In this document: piece after piece, positions 1 to 8,846 of the stretch
Numbering within the stretch: the first letter of the stretch is position 1
Layout of the letters: each line of letters begins with the position of its first letter
NCBI RefSeq assembly: GCF_019711315.1
Contig: NZ_CP081294.1
Span: 1,364,001-1,428,000 of the forward strand
Reading direction: 5' to 3'
From: Qipengyuania gelatinilytica
GTDB taxonomy: Bacteria; Pseudomonadota; Alphaproteobacteria; Sphingomonadales; Sphingomonadaceae
Length of the DNA stretch: 64,000 nt
The notes under the pieces: generated by a model
The model's input: the letters and a program-made list of their open reading frames with translations, nothing else
Databases searched by the model: none
Told to the model about the DNA's origin: nothing
Made by a program: the position numbers and the translations under genes

Positions 1-257
1 TAGCGGACTTCCTCGTAATTCTCCGCATCCGAAGCCGAAGCCTTGTCGATCGCGCGCTGGATGTTGTCCTTCGGCATCGACTGGCTCTTGGCGGCGTTTA
101 CCGCCAGGCGCAGGCGCGGGTTCATGTCCGGATCGGGCATGCCCATTTTCGCGGCCACGGTGATTTCGCGGCTGAGCTTGGAAAACAGGTTCGAGCGCTT
201 TTTGTCCTGCGCGCCCTTGCGGTGCATGATGTTCTTGAACTTGGAATGGCCTGCCAT
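1..257 (-). CDS. yebC: YebC/PmpR family transcriptional regulator, N-terminal part
   Basis: The start and first ~85 residues of a YebC/TACO1-family protein run off the left edge of the window. The N-terminus ([18 protein letters not shown], then LFSKLSREI and the NPRLRLAV segment) is the family signature. The ATG is the complement of 255-257. Family members are cytoplasmic and have been described as DNA-binding regulators and, more recently, as factors that help ribosomes through proline-rich stretches. The stop codon lies outside the window, so length and downstream partners (often ruvC) cannot be judged. Confidence 0.93.
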   Translation of the reverse strand, partial: MAGHSKFKNIMHRKGAQDKKRSNLFSKLSREITVAAKMGMPDPDMNPRLRLAVNAAKSQSMPKDNIQRAIDKASASDAENYEEVR

Positions 258-519
258 GGGTTTTCTTACCGTGTGCAAATGAATGGATATCGGGCGGTCC
301 CTTAGCCCGCTCCGCCCCCTCACGACAACCCTCGTGACAAGTGCAACATATGTGAATCCGCGCATTCAAAGCCGGTTCATGGCCAAGGCGCTAAACCCCT
401 GATCATTCGCTGGAAGAATGCCTGGGGGAAACGGCACGCGGCGACAGTATCGAAAATTCGTGTATGGTGGGCACCAAGATAGTGCGATGCGCCGGACGCG
501 AAGCGAAAGGACCAATGCC

Positions 520-1251
520 ATGACTACCCGTAACATGGGGTGGGGGCACAAGCTGAAGCTGGCCTCCATTCCGATGATCCTTGCAGGTCTTGCCGCCTGT
601 GCCACGCCGGCATTCAAGGCCGACGTATCCCGTTTCGAATCGCAATTGCCCGCCCCGCAGGGCGAAAGCTTTGCCGTGGTCGCAGACGATCCGGCGCTGG
701 CCGGCGGTCTCGAATTCTCGCAATATGCCGATATGGTCGAAGAGCAGATGGTGCGCCTCGGCTATGCCGAAGCCGCCACGCCCGAAGAGGCCACGCTGCT
801 GGTCCGCTTCGACTATGGCGTCGACAACGGGCGCGAGCGGGTCCGCACGACCGGCTTCCACGACCCGTTCTATTCGCCCTGGTACGGCTACCGCGGCTAC
901 AGCGGCTTCGTTCGCCCGCGCTACTATCGCACCCGCGACGGCCGCATCATCCGCACCCGTAGCTATTACGGCGGACGCTGGGGTTACGGGTTCAACGACC
1001 CTTGGTTCGGCGGCCCCGAAGTCCGCAGCTACACCGTCTATACCAGCGGCATCGACATGAAGATCGACCGCACGGCCACCGGCGAGCGGCTGTTCGAAGG
1101 CAAGGCGCAGGCCCTGTCGACCTCGAACCGCCTGCAGTACCTCGTGCCGAACCTGGTCGAGGCCATGTTCACCGACTTCCCGGGCAATTCGGGCGAAACG
1201 GTGCGCATCTCGATCAAGCCGGAAGAAAAGACGGTCCGCCGGATCGACTAA
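520..1251 (+). CDS. DUF4136 domain lipoprotein
   Basis: A 243-residue lipoprotein. I chose the ATG at 520 rather than 418 because an AAAGGA ribosome-binding site sits just upstream and the signal peptide then begins correctly: basic Lys11/Lys13, a hydrophobic core, and lipobox L-A-A-C ending at Cys27. The mature part resembles DUF4136 proteins: an N-terminal sandwich with FDYGVDNG, a Tyr/Gly/Arg-rich middle (around residues 113-145, several Y-G and R-Y pairs), and a C-terminal strand region with IDMKIDRTATGERLFEG. These proteins are presumed to be periplasm-facing outer-membrane lipoproteins of unknown function. It is monocistronic and followed by a terminator. Confidence 0.85.
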   Translation: MTTRNMGWGHKLKLASIPMILAGLAACATPAFKADVSRFESQLPAPQGESFAVVADDPALAGGLEFSQYADMVEEQMVRLGYAEAATPEEATLLVRFDYGVDNGRERVRTTGFHDPFYSPWYGYRGYSGFVRPRYYRTRDGRIIRTRSYYGGRWGYGFNDPWFGGPEVRSYTVYTSGIDMKIDRTATGERLFEGKAQALSTSNRLQYLVPNLVEAMFTDFPGNSGETVRISIKPEEKTVRRID

Positions 1252-1289
1252 ACAGAAAAGTTCATCGTCTTGGACGGGGAACACCGAGG

Positions 1290-1320
1290 AAGGGCGGCCA
1301 TGGATCGGGTCGCCCTTTTT
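1290..1320 (+). terminator. Rho-independent terminator after the DUF4136 gene
   Basis: Stem AAGGGCG (1290-1296) pairs with CGCCCTT (1311-1317) and is followed by a T run to 1320. It lies 39 bases past the DUF4136 stop and reads in the same direction. Confidence 0.75.
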
Positions 1321-1380
1321 CGTGCCCTTCACGCAAAGGCCGCAGGCATGCTATAAAGCGCGCCAATTGAAGGAGATGAG

Positions 1381-1671
1381 ATGATGACCGCCCTTGCCGC
1401 ACCCGCCGCAAACCGCATCCGCGCGATCTACTGGACCGTGGCCGCGCTCGTTCTCTTGCTGCCGGCGATTGCCATGCAGGTCACCGCCGATGTCAATTGG
1501 GGACCGGGCGATTTCGCCATGATGGGCGGCTTGCTTGCGCTGGTCGGGATCGGCATCGAGATGGCGCTGCGCGCGACACTCGGCACGCGCGCACGGATGA
1601 TCGCCATCGGCGCCATACTGGCGCTGTTCCTGCTGGTCTGGGCCGAGCTGGCCGTTGGGCTGTTCGACTAA
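1381..1671 (+). CDS. Small three-helix membrane protein, function unknown
   Basis: A 96-residue protein with AAGGAGA upstream of ATG 1381. Three hydrophobic segments can be seen at about residues 17-36, 44-62 and 73-93, so it is almost entirely an inner-membrane protein. No catalytic motif is evident and I do not recognise the family beyond this. Its TAA stop interlocks with the stop of the convergent dut gene in the sequence CTAA (1668-1671). Confidence 0.75.
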   Translation: MMTALAAPAANRIRAIYWTVAALVLLLPAIAMQVTADVNWGPGDFAMMGGLLALVGIGIEMALRATLGTRARMIAIGAILALFLLVWAELAVGLFD

Positions 1672-2129
1672 GCCAGCCTGGCGTGACCGCCGGTCGAGCC
1701 GAAGCCGCCTTCGCCGCGGTCGGTCTCGTCCAGTTCCTCGACCTCGTCCCACTTGGCCTGCGTGACCGGCGCCAGCACCAGCTGCGCGATGCGATCGCCG
1801 CGGGCTATGGCGAAATCGTCGGCCCCGTGGTTGATCAGGATGACCTTCAGTTCGCCGCGATAATCGCTGTCGATCGTGCCGGGCGTATTAGGCACGGTGA
1901 TGCCGTGCTTGAAGGCCAGCCCCGAACGCGGGCGCACCTGGATTTCGTAATTCTCAGGGATCGCAACGGCGAGGCCGGTGGCGACCGCATGCCGCTGGCC
2001 GGGGCGAATCGTCACGCTTTCGGCCGAGAGGACATCCATGCCCGCAGCGCCGCTGGTGGCATAGGCCGGAAGATCGAGACCGTGGCCGTGAGGCAGGCGC
2101 TTGATCTGGACGGCTACGGCATCAGTCAC
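1668..2129 (-). CDS. dut: dUTP diphosphatase (dUTPase)
   Basis: Hydrolyses dUTP to dUMP and pyrophosphate, keeping uracil out of DNA and supplying dTMP synthesis. At 153 residues it has normal length for the trimeric family. Visible motifs are AAGMD (motif 1), [10 protein letters not shown] (motif 2/3 region), [11 protein letters not shown] (motif 3, catalytic Asp) and the C-terminal [10 protein letters not shown] at residues 138-147, whose Phe stacks on uracil. Its ATG overlaps the end of coaBC by 8 bases, so the two are co-transcribed, the order also seen in E. coli (coaBC-dut). Confidence 0.96.
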   Translation of the reverse strand: MTDAVAVQIKRLPHGHGLDLPAYATSGAAGMDVLSAESVTIRPGQRHAVATGLAVAIPENYEIQVRPRSGLAFKHGITVPNTPGTIDSDYRGELKVILINHGADDFAIARGDRIAQLVLAPVTQAKWDEVEELDETDRGEGGFGSTGGHARLA

Positions 2130-3861
2130 GCGGATCTTCCTCCGGCTCGGCTAGGGCTTCGGCAGCGCGGATGATGAGTTCGCGCGCGACTTCTTCCTTG
2201 GGCATTTCGGCGAGGCTTTCTACGCCTTCCGAAGTCACGATGTGGACCTGGTTGAGATCGCCGCCCATCACGCTCTCGCCAGCTGCGCCGGCGACATTGT
2301 TGGCCACGATCCAGTCGGCACCCTTGCGCTTGCGCTTGGACTTGGCGTTCTCGACCACGTTTTCCGTCTCGGCGGCAAAGCCGATGAGGAGGTGCGGGCG
2401 CTTGCGGCCGGCAGCCACTGCGGCGAGGATATCGGGGTTTTCGGCAAGGATGAGTGCAGGCGGCGCAGAGCCGCGCTTCTTCATCTTTTCGCCTGCGACA
2501 TGGCGGCTCTTCCAGTCGGCGACGGCCGCGACCATGAAGGCGCAATCTGCGGGCAGCGCGTTGCGCACTTCCTCTGCCATGTCGTCGGCGGTTTCGACAT
2601 CGATGCGGTCGACGCCGATCGGGGTCGGAAGATGCACCGGACCGGTGACCAGCGTCACGCGGGCGCCCGCTGCTGCGGCCATGGCGGCAATCGCGAAGCC
2701 CTGCTTGCCGCTCGAACGGTTGGCGATGTAGCGCACCGGATCGATCGGCTCCCGGGTCGGGCCCGCAGTGACGAGCACGTGCTTGCCGTAGAGCGGGCGG
2801 TGTTCCGGATCCTCGTCGAAGATCGCCTGCCCGTAGAGCGGATCGGCCTCGAGCGGGTTTTCCGCTTCGAGCACTTCGACCTCTTCTGGGATCGGCTGCG
2901 CGACGGCGCGCTTGTCCTTCTTGCCGACGGTATGGTTGATCGCTTCCTTGTCGGTCGGCGGGGCCGCAGCCGCGCCGCCCTTCTTGGCGAGCAAGCCGCC
3001 CATGTCGGGCACGAAATCGGGATCGTGCTCCGGTTCGTCCGCGTCGAACTCGGCTTCCTCGAAATCTTCCTCGAGATCCTCGAGCTCTTCGAATTCCTCG
3101 TCGATTTCCTTCTGGCTGCGCTTTGCAGTCGAACGCGGGATGATCGCGTTGAGCAGGCTGCCGAGGCCGGAGCGTGCCGAGAGGTCTTCTTCCTCCTCTT
3201 CGGGCTCTTCGACCTCTTCTTCGATATCGTCCTCCAGCACCTTCGGCTCGTCCGCTTCCTCTTTCGCGGAAGGCGGAGCCAGCGCAGGCGCAGGTGCGGC
3301 CAGTTCGGGCACGTCGATATCGAGATCGAGTGTCTCGGCGATCTTGCGCAGGATGGCAGCAGGCTCGGGCAGGCGGCCGGGGCCGAATTCGCCGCAGGCC
3401 ATCGCGCCCTCGTCCGGGTCCATCACGGTCACACCGGCCTGGCGCAGCCATTCTGCGTTGCGCTGGGTGGCCGAATGCTCCCACATCCGCACGTTCATCG
3501 CCGGAACGGTGACGACCGGCTTGTCTGTGGCGAGGATCAGCGTCGTGGCCAGATCGTCGGCGATACCGGCGGCCATCTTGGCGAGGATATCTGCAGTGGC
3601 GGGGCACACGACCACGAGGTCGGCGTTCCGCGACAGCTGGATATGCCCCATCTCGACCTCGTCCTTGAGATCGAAAAGCGAGGTGTAGACCTTGTTTTCC
3701 GACAGGGCGGCAAGCGCCATCGGCGTGACGAACTGCTGCCCGCCCTCGGTCAGGACGCAGGTGACATCGCCGCCCGCCTTCCTGATCAGGCGTACGAGTT
3801 CACAGCTCTTGTAGGCAGCGATACCGCCACCGATCACGAGCAGGATCTTGGGGCCGCTCAC
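2122..3861 (-). CDS. coaBC: Bifunctional phosphopantothenoylcysteine decarboxylase / phosphopantothenate-cysteine ligase with long acidic linker
   Basis: Catalyses two steps of coenzyme A synthesis. I set the start at GTG 3859-3861, which has a strong AGGAGG seven bases upstream; the protein then begins [18 protein letters not shown]. CoaC domain: residues 1-185 with His73 in M-G-H-I-Q, the PAMNVRMW motif (120-127) and Cys156 in A-C-G-E-F-G. CoaB domain: from about 358 to the end ([39 protein letters not shown]). Between them lies a ~170-residue linker very rich in Glu and Asp, with a basic island (residues ~230-251) in the middle. Total 579 residues, against about 400 for typical CoaBC. Operon with dut. 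Confidence 0.94.
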   Translation of the reverse strand: MSGPKILLVIGGGIAAYKSCELVRLIRKAGGDVTCVLTEGGQQFVTPMALAALSENKVYTSLFDLKDEVEMGHIQLSRNADLVVVCPATADILAKMAAGIADDLATTLILATDKPVVTVPAMNVRMWEHSATQRNAEWLRQAGVTVMDPDEGAMACGEFGPGRLPEPAAILRKIAETLDLDIDVPELAAPAPALAPPSAKEEADEPKVLEDDIEEEVEEPEEEEEDLSARSGLGSLLNAIIPRSTAKRSQKEIDEEFEELEDLEEDFEEAEFDADEPEHDPDFVPDMGGLLAKKGGAAAAPPTDKEAINHTVGKKDKRAVAQPIPEEVEVLEAENPLEADPLYGQAIFDEDPEHRPLYGKHVLVTAGPTREPIDPVRYIANRSSGKQGFAIAAMAAAAGARVTLVTGPVHLPTPIGVDRIDVETADDMAEEVRNALPADCAFMVAAVADWKSRHVAGEKMKKRGSAPPALILAENPDILAAVAAGRKRPHLLIGFAAETENVVENAKSKRKRKGADWIVANNVAGAAGESVMGGDLNQVHIVTSEGVESLAEMPKEEVARELIIRAAEALAEPEEDPRD

Positions 3862-4050
3862 GTGACGGTCCTCCTGACTGGAATCATGCGCGGCTTTGCC
3901 CGCGCGGATCGGTTGGTGCATTCCCATTGCGTCATCGATGCGCTTGCTAGCGCCCCCTGTCCGTCATTGCCAGCGCGCATCGCGCACCCGTTTGCAGCCT
4001 CCTCCTTGCCAGCCTATGGTGAAGAAATCGGAAACGGGGGAATTTTCATC

Positions 4051-4452
4051 ATGCATTTCATATTGGCAGCTTTGCTGGCGCTCGGCGCGATACTCGACCT
4101 GTTGCTGGGTGCGAGCTTCTTCATCGACCCCGCCACTGCGGGCGTCGATTTCGGTCTCCAGTCACCCACGCCCATGGGGCTTTCGGCGATGCGCGGCGAT
4201 TTTGCGGCGTTTTTCTGGGTCGCGGCAATCAGTATGGGGATTGGCGCATGGAAGCGGCGCGCCGACGTGCTCTGGCCCGCGCTCGCGCTGTTCGCGATCG
4301 CATTCAGCGGACGTTTGGTGAACCTCTTCGTGGTCGGCGACTATGACGGCTGGTGGCAGCCGATGACGGTCGAGGCGCTGCACGTCATCGTGATAGCGCT
4401 GGCGATCAGGACCTTCCCCTGGAACGGGACTAGCCCAGCAACCCCTGCGTAA
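4051..4452 (+). CDS. Four-helix membrane protein, DUF4345-like
   Basis: A 133-residue integral membrane protein starting at ATG 4051 (purine-rich AAACGGGGG upstream). Four hydrophobic segments lie at about residues 2-24, 48-68, 74-97 and 109-124. Length and helix spacing resemble the DUF4345 group of small membrane proteins, but I cannot confirm that from sequence alone. The last 23 bases overlap the 3' end of ubiB on the other strand. It is divergent from coaBC, with about 190 bases between the starts. Confidence 0.7.
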   Translation: MHFILAALLALGAILDLLLGASFFIDPATAGVDFGLQSPTPMGLSAMRGDFAAFFWVAAISMGIGAWKRRADVLWPALALFAIAFSGRLVNLFVVGDYDGWWQPMTVEALHVIVIALAIRTFPWNGTSPATPA

Positions 4453-5986
4453 GCGCAAGCCATGCCGCGCCGCCACCGGCGGCAAAGGTGACGAGGTAGC
4501 GCAGCCAGCTGCGCTCCTTCTTCACGCGGCGTTCCCACATCAATTCCACCTCGGGTAGCGGCGGCGGCTCGGGCGCGCCGCCCTTGGGCGGGAAGCGGTC
4601 CTCGATACGGCGCACGAGGTCGGGGATGCGGAGCAGCGTCTCGGTATCCTCGCGTATACGGTCGGCAATCGCGGCTTCGGGGCCAAGCTCGTCGCGGATC
4701 CAGCTGCGCACATAGGGCGCGGAGACGTCCCACATGTTGATCGCGGGATTGAGCTGCGTGGCGATGCCTTCGACCATCACCATGGTCTTTTGCAGCAGCA
4801 GCAGGTGCGGCTGGGTCTGCATGTCGAAATCGCGGGTGATGGCAAACAGCCCGTCGAGCATCTGGCCGACCGACAATTCGCTCACCGGCTTGCCGCGCAT
4901 GGGTTCGCCCACCGCCCTCAGCGCCGTCGCGAATTCGTCGACATTGTGATAGCTCGGGACGTATTGCGCCTCGAAATGGATCTCGGCGACGCGTTTGTAA
5001 TTGCCCGTCGTCAGGCCGTAGAGGATTTCCGCCAGCCACATGCGCGCGCGCCGGTCGATCCGGCCCATGATTCCGAAGTCGATGGCGGCGATGGTCCCGT
5101 CCGCTTTCACGAACAGGTTCCCCTGGTGCATGTCGGCATGGAAGAAGCCCGCCGCGATGGCCTGCTTGAGGAAAGCGAGGACGAGGCGGCTTGCCAGCTC
5201 GTCCATGTCGTGGCCCGCCGCGCGGATCGCCTCGGTATTGCTGATCTTGATGCCGTCGATCCAGTCGACGGTCAGGACGCGGCCATTGGTACGGTCCCAG
5301 TCGATGCCGGGGATCTCGTATTTCTCGGTCCCGACCATGTGATCGGCGAGTTCCGATGCGCTGGCCGCCTCGCGCCGCAGGTCGAGCTCGCGGTTGGTCC
5401 AGCGCTTGAAGTTGGCGATGACGAGCCGCGGGCGCAGACGAGAAGCCTCGCCGCCCATCGCCTCGACATGGGCAGCGGCCCATTCATAGGTATCGATGTC
5501 GCGCGCGAACTGTTCGCGCACGCCGGGGCGCAGGACCTTCACCGCGACCTTCCGGCCATCGGTGGTGACCGCGCGGTGGACCTGCGCGATCGAGGCCGCC
5601 CCGACCGGCACGGGGTCGAATTCGGAATAGAGGTTCTCGAGCGGCTGTTCGAAGCTCGCCTCGATGCTCTGCTTGATCTTGTCGAAGCTTACCGGCGGCA
5701 AGTCGTCCTGGAGCTTGAGGAGGTTGCGCGCAGCATCCTCGCCCACGAGGTCGGGACGCGTGGCGAGTGTCTGGCCGAGCTTGATCGCGGCCGGACCAAT
5801 ATCGCGGAAGGCACCGGCATAATCCGGCTCTTTCGGCTGCACCGTTCCGAAGCGGGCGATGCGCGCCAGCCGCTTGACCGGAGGCGGCGTGTTGGGATCG
5901 CGCTCGATCCCGCGCAGCGCGCCGTGCTTCGCCAGCGTCCGGCCCCATTTAAGGAGCCGCCAGATATGCCTTGCGGGGCGTGCCAC
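4430..5986 (-). CDS. ubiB: UbiB, ABC1/COQ8-family atypical kinase/ATPase of ubiquinone synthesis
   Basis: Membrane-associated atypical kinase-like ATPase needed for ubiquinone biosynthesis. It has 518 residues. Family marks: K-x-G-Q motif at residues 69-72 (KLGQ), Ala-rich nucleotide loop VGAASIAQVH, ATP-binding Lys in VAVKVLRPG, catalytic loop FFHADMHQGNLF and metal-binding IDFG. The C-terminal ~25 residues are hydrophobic, as expected for the membrane anchor. It starts 3 bases after the ubiE stop, so the two form an operon. Its 3' end overlaps the convergent membrane-protein gene by 23 bases. Confidence 0.96.
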   Translation of the reverse strand: MARPARHIWRLLKWGRTLAKHGALRGIERDPNTPPPVKRLARIARFGTVQPKEPDYAGAFRDIGPAAIKLGQTLATRPDLVGEDAARNLLKLQDDLPPVSFDKIKQSIEASFEQPLENLYSEFDPVPVGAASIAQVHRAVTTDGRKVAVKVLRPGVREQFARDIDTYEWAAAHVEAMGGEASRLRPRLVIANFKRWTNRELDLRREAASASELADHMVGTEKYEIPGIDWDRTNGRVLTVDWIDGIKISNTEAIRAAGHDMDELASRLVLAFLKQAIAAGFFHADMHQGNLFVKADGTIAAIDFGIMGRIDRRARMWLAEILYGLTTGNYKRVAEIHFEAQYVPSYHNVDEFATALRAVGEPMRGKPVSELSVGQMLDGLFAITRDFDMQTQPHLLLLQKTMVMVEGIATQLNPAINMWDVSAPYVRSWIRDELGPEAAIADRIREDTETLLRIPDLVRRIEDRFPPKGGAPEPPPLPEVELMWERRVKKERSWLRYLVTFAAGGGAAWLALTQGLLG

Positions 5987-5989
5987 GCC

Positions 5990-6721
5990 TTAAACTTTCC
6001 ACCCCGAATGGATATTGACCGCGCCGCCGAGGATTTTCTCGACCCGCGTGTTCTCGAAACCTGCATTGCGGATCATCGCCTCGAATTCGGGCGGCTTGGG
6101 GAAGCGGCGGATCGATTCGGCAAGGTAGCGATAGCTGTCCTCGTCGTTGGCGATGGCCTTGCCGATCTTGGGCATGAGCTGGTGCGAATAGAGGTCGTAG
6201 ACTTCCTTGAAGCCGGGCCAGTCGGTCTGACTGAACTCCATGCAATAGAATCGCCCGCCGAACTTCAGAACGCGGTGCGCCTCTCTCAGGGCCTTGTCGA
6301 TGAAGGTCACGTTCCGGATGCCGAAGACGATGGTGTAGGCATCGAAGGTGCGGCTCGAGAAGGAAAGCTCCTCGGCGTTCTGTCGAGACCAGACGAGGCC
6401 GTCGATCCCGCGATCCATCGCGCGCTCGATACCGACGTCGAGCATATCCTGGTTGATGTCGGACACGGTAACGCTCGCCCCGCGCTCCGCCATGCGGAAG
6501 GCGATGTCGCCCGTGCCGCCGGCCATGTCGAGGATCTGCTCGCCCGGCTGCGGTTTCACGCGCTTGACGAAACGGTCCTTCCACAGACGATGCATGCCGC
6601 CGCTCATCGCGTCGTTCATGATGTCGTACTTGGCGGCAACGCTCGAAAAGATCTCGCCCACGCGGCCGGTCTTCTCGCTCGCATCGATATCTTCGTAGCC
6701 GAAGGAAACGGTGTCACTCAT
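5990..6721 (-). CDS. ubiE: Ubiquinone C-methyltransferase (SAM-dependent)
   Basis: Methylates the demethoxybenzoquinol ring in ubiquinone synthesis using S-adenosylmethionine. I chose ATG 6721 (MSDTVSFGYEDI), giving 243 residues. Motifs: VAAKYDIMNDAMSGGMHRLWK near the N-terminus, SAM motif I LDMAGGTGDIAF, and NVTFIDKALREAHRVLKFGG. It is first in ubiE-ubiB and diverges from mutM with a 56-base gap that must contain both promoters. Confidence 0.96.
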   Translation of the reverse strand: MSDTVSFGYEDIDASEKTGRVGEIFSSVAAKYDIMNDAMSGGMHRLWKDRFVKRVKPQPGEQILDMAGGTGDIAFRMAERGASVTVSDINQDMLDVGIERAMDRGIDGLVWSRQNAEELSFSSRTFDAYTIVFGIRNVTFIDKALREAHRVLKFGGRFYCMEFSQTDWPGFKEVYDLYSHQLMPKIGKAIANDEDSYRYLAESIRRFPKPPEFEAMIRNAGFENTRVEKILGGAVNIHSGWKV

Positions 6722-6777
6722 AGGCGCGTGCCTTAGGGGGAATTGAGCGGAGCGCAAAGGGTGTTAGAGGGGTTTTC

Positions 6778-7593
6778 ATGCCAGAGCTTCCTGAAGTCGA
6801 AACAACGGTGCGCGGCCTTGCGCGGTTCCTTAAGGGCGAGACGATCACGCGAGTGACCGTCAACCGCCCCGATATGCGCCGCCCCTTCCCGCCCGATCTG
6901 GTGCAGGCTCTGACCGGGGCGAGCGTGACGCATCTGTCGCGCCGGGCAAAATACGGCCTCATCCACACCAGCCGCGACCACGCGATGGTGTTCCACCTCG
7001 GCATGAGCGGACGCTGGCGGATCGATCCGGCGGAAGACGAGAAGCACGACCATCTGGTGATCGAGACCGCAGGCCACCGCTTTGCGCTCAACGATCCGCG
7101 CCGCTTCGGCTCGGTCGATTTGATGACGAGCGGCGAGCTGGTAACCTGGAAACCCTTCGCCGCGCTGGGGCCGGAGCCGCTGGGCGATGGCCTCACCCCC
7201 GAACACCTGCGCGAGGCAACGCGCGGGCGCAAGCAGGCGATCAAGCTGCTGCTATTGGACCAGACCATCGTGGCGGGCCTCGGCAATATCTATGTGTGCG
7301 AGGCGCTGTGGCATGCAGGCATCCATCCGCGAAAGGCAGGCGGCAAGGTGACCATGCCGCAACTCCGCCGCCTCGTCCCCGCAATCAAGGACGTGCTGGA
7401 GCGATCCATACGCGACGGTGGCAGCACCTTGCGCGATTTCGCCCAGCCCGACGGCGAGCTAGGCTATTTCGCCACCCGCTTCCACGTCTACGGCCGCGAG
7501 GGCGAGCCCTGCCATCACGAGGACAGCGGCACGATCCGCCGCACCGTGCAGGGCGGACGCAGCACGTGGTTCTGCCCGGTTTGTCAGAGGTGA
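6778..7593 (+). CDS. mutM: Formamidopyrimidine-DNA glycosylase (MutM/Fpg) with altered zinc finger
   Basis: Base-excision repair glycosylase/AP lyase that removes 8-oxoguanine and formamidopyrimidines. It has 271 residues. It starts MPELPEVETTVRGL, with the catalytic Pro2 and Glu3, and the H2TH region around DQTIVAGLGNIYVCEALW is intact. At the C-terminal zinc finger the first pair reads C-H-H-E-D-S where relatives carry C-x2-C or C-x4-C, so the second Cys is missing. The second pair, C-P-V-C, is present. A nearby His may substitute. Divergent from ubiE. Confidence 0.95.
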   Translation: MPELPEVETTVRGLARFLKGETITRVTVNRPDMRRPFPPDLVQALTGASVTHLSRRAKYGLIHTSRDHAMVFHLGMSGRWRIDPAEDEKHDHLVIETAGHRFALNDPRRFGSVDLMTSGELVTWKPFAALGPEPLGDGLTPEHLREATRGRKQAIKLLLLDQTIVAGLGNIYVCEALWHAGIHPRKAGGKVTMPQLRRLVPAIKDVLERSIRDGGSTLRDFAQPDGELGYFATRFHVYGREGEPCHHEDSGTIRRTVQGGRSTWFCPVCQR

Positions 7594-7599
7594 CCCGGG

Positions 7600-8050
7600 T
7601 CAAACCGAGAATGCAGCGGGACGCGACTGGTCAACTGATTCTACTGGGGACTGAGTTTTTAGAATTCTGAGGCGTTGAGTCCGAAGCGCCGTCCGATAGA
7701 TGCTATTCGCGGGACCAATTCAAATCTTTGGGAATTGGCATAGTTCACGACAGCGCACTTGGCATAGGTTTCCAGTGCAAAAGGCCAGTTATCTGCGTTG
7801 CTCCCGAACTCGGAATCCAGCGCGTCGCTGAATGCCGAAATATCCGCATCCCCAATCGCCGGATGATCGCCGTCCTTGCAAAATTGCCGGGTCACGTCCT
7901 CAAATTTCAGGGAATGTCTCTTCCGCTTGGCTGGACTATCGAATTCGCCGGACCATTTCCAAAGCAACAAATTCATAGTCATAATAAATGCAATCCAATG
8001 ATGATTTGTGGTTGCACTTCAAAATAAAGAAGCGCGTGGAAAGGCTTCGA
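7600..8050. other. Locally lower-GC segment
   Basis: Base composition between mutM and the glutathione transferase gene is visibly richer in A and T than the flanks, for example ATAATAAATGCAATCC near 7981. It holds one ORF (7659-7976) and about 100 bases of upstream DNA. It may be a small horizontally acquired insert. I see no integrase, terminal repeats or tRNA beside it. Confidence 0.4.
7659..7976 (-). CDS. Hypothetical protein in low-GC island
   Basis: A 105-residue protein from the second of two nearby ATGs (ATG 7982 would add two residues). No clear ribosome-binding site is visible for either. The N-terminus MNLLLWKWSGEFDSPAKRKR is followed by a charged region (FEDVTRQF, GDHPAIGD) and a C-terminus ending FGLNASEF. 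It has no signal peptide or membrane segment and no motif I recognise. Codon use is less GC-biased at third positions than in its neighbours, consistent with transfer. Function unknown. Confidence 0.55.
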   Translation of the reverse strand: MNLLLWKWSGEFDSPAKRKRHSLKFEDVTRQFCKDGDHPAIGDADISAFSDALDSEFGSNADNWPFALETYAKCAVVNYANSQRFELVPRIASIGRRFGLNASEF

Positions 8051-8075
8051 TTGCAGTAAGGGCGCAAGCCACTCC

Positions 8076-8747
8076 TCACAAATCCAGCGAGGCATATTCC
8101 CGCGGCGGGGGTAGCCCGTCCATCTTCTCGCTCAGCAGCGGGCGGAAGCTGGGGCGGCTTTTCATGACCATGTACCAGTCGCGCGCCTGTTCGTGGCCTC
8201 GCCAGTCGATACCGCCGAGGTAGTCCACCACCGAGAGATGCGCCGCGCAGGTGAGGTCGGCGAGGCTCAGCTGCGGCCCCGCCAGCCATTGCCGCGTGTC
8301 GACCAGCCAGTCGATATAGTCGAGGTGGCCGTGCAGCATCCGGCCCATCTGGCGCAGCACCTGCCCGTCGGGCGACTGGCGCAGGATGAGGCGCTTCTTC
8401 ATCTTCTCGTGAAGCGCGGGCTCGGTCACGTCGGCGTAGAAATTCTCGTCGAACAGCGCGACGAGGCGGCGGATTTCCGCGCGCTGCATCGCATTGCCCC
8501 CGATCATGGGATTACGCTCCACCGTCTCTTCGAGGAATTCGCAGATCGCCTGGCTGTCGCACAAGGTTACGCGGCGCGCGGGATCGTGCAGCACCGGGGT
8601 GCGGCCCGCCGGGTTCAGCTGCCAGAACGCATCGCGCCCGTCCCACGGATTTTCGCGGACGAGTTCATAGGCGACCGACTTCTCCGCCATGACGAGGCGC
8701 AGCTTGCGGCTGAAAGGACAAAGAGGGAATTGGTGGAGTTGCCACAT
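8076..8747 (-). CDS. Glutathione S-transferase family protein
   Basis: A 223-residue cytosolic GST-like protein. The thioredoxin-fold N-terminal domain opens MWQLHQFPLCPFSRK with a C-P-F-S active-site motif, then has the cis-Pro segment RTPVLHD and the glutathione-binding D-S-Q-A-I-C-E-F-L-E. The C-terminal helical domain includes GPQLSLADLTCAAHL. The Cys motif points to glutathione-dependent reductase or thioltransferase chemistry more than detoxifying conjugation. I chose ATG 8747; a GTG three codons earlier is possible. Confidence 0.85.
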   Translation of the reverse strand: MWQLHQFPLCPFSRKLRLVMAEKSVAYELVRENPWDGRDAFWQLNPAGRTPVLHDPARRVTLCDSQAICEFLEETVERNPMIGGNAMQRAEIRRLVALFDENFYADVTEPALHEKMKKRLILRQSPDGQVLRQMGRMLHGHLDYIDWLVDTRQWLAGPQLSLADLTCAAHLSVVDYLGGIDWRGHEQARDWYMVMKSRPSFRPLLSEKMDGLPPPREYASLDL

Positions 8748-8846
8748 TGCACCCACGCTATTGCATCAGCCGCACCCGCGCGTCCACCGGTCCAATAGGG
8801 GTATTTAAAGAATTTCCCGCAGCGGGACTGTTCGCGTCTTCGAAAG

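Noticed and set aside
2242-4050. Very long open frame antisense to coaBC
   Set aside because: It mirrors the coaBC coding region with Arg/His/Leu-rich composition and no family motif. High GC third positions keep antisense stops rare. Only its last 133 codons (4051-4452) look like a real gene.
4790-6736. 648-codon open frame antisense to ubiB and ubiE
   Set aside because: Covers two confidently identified genes on the other strand and has no ribosome-binding site or recognisable domain.
7579-7606. Terminator after mutM
   Set aside because: GGTTTG...CAAACC and the palindrome TGACCCGGGTCA can fold, but no T run follows on either strand.
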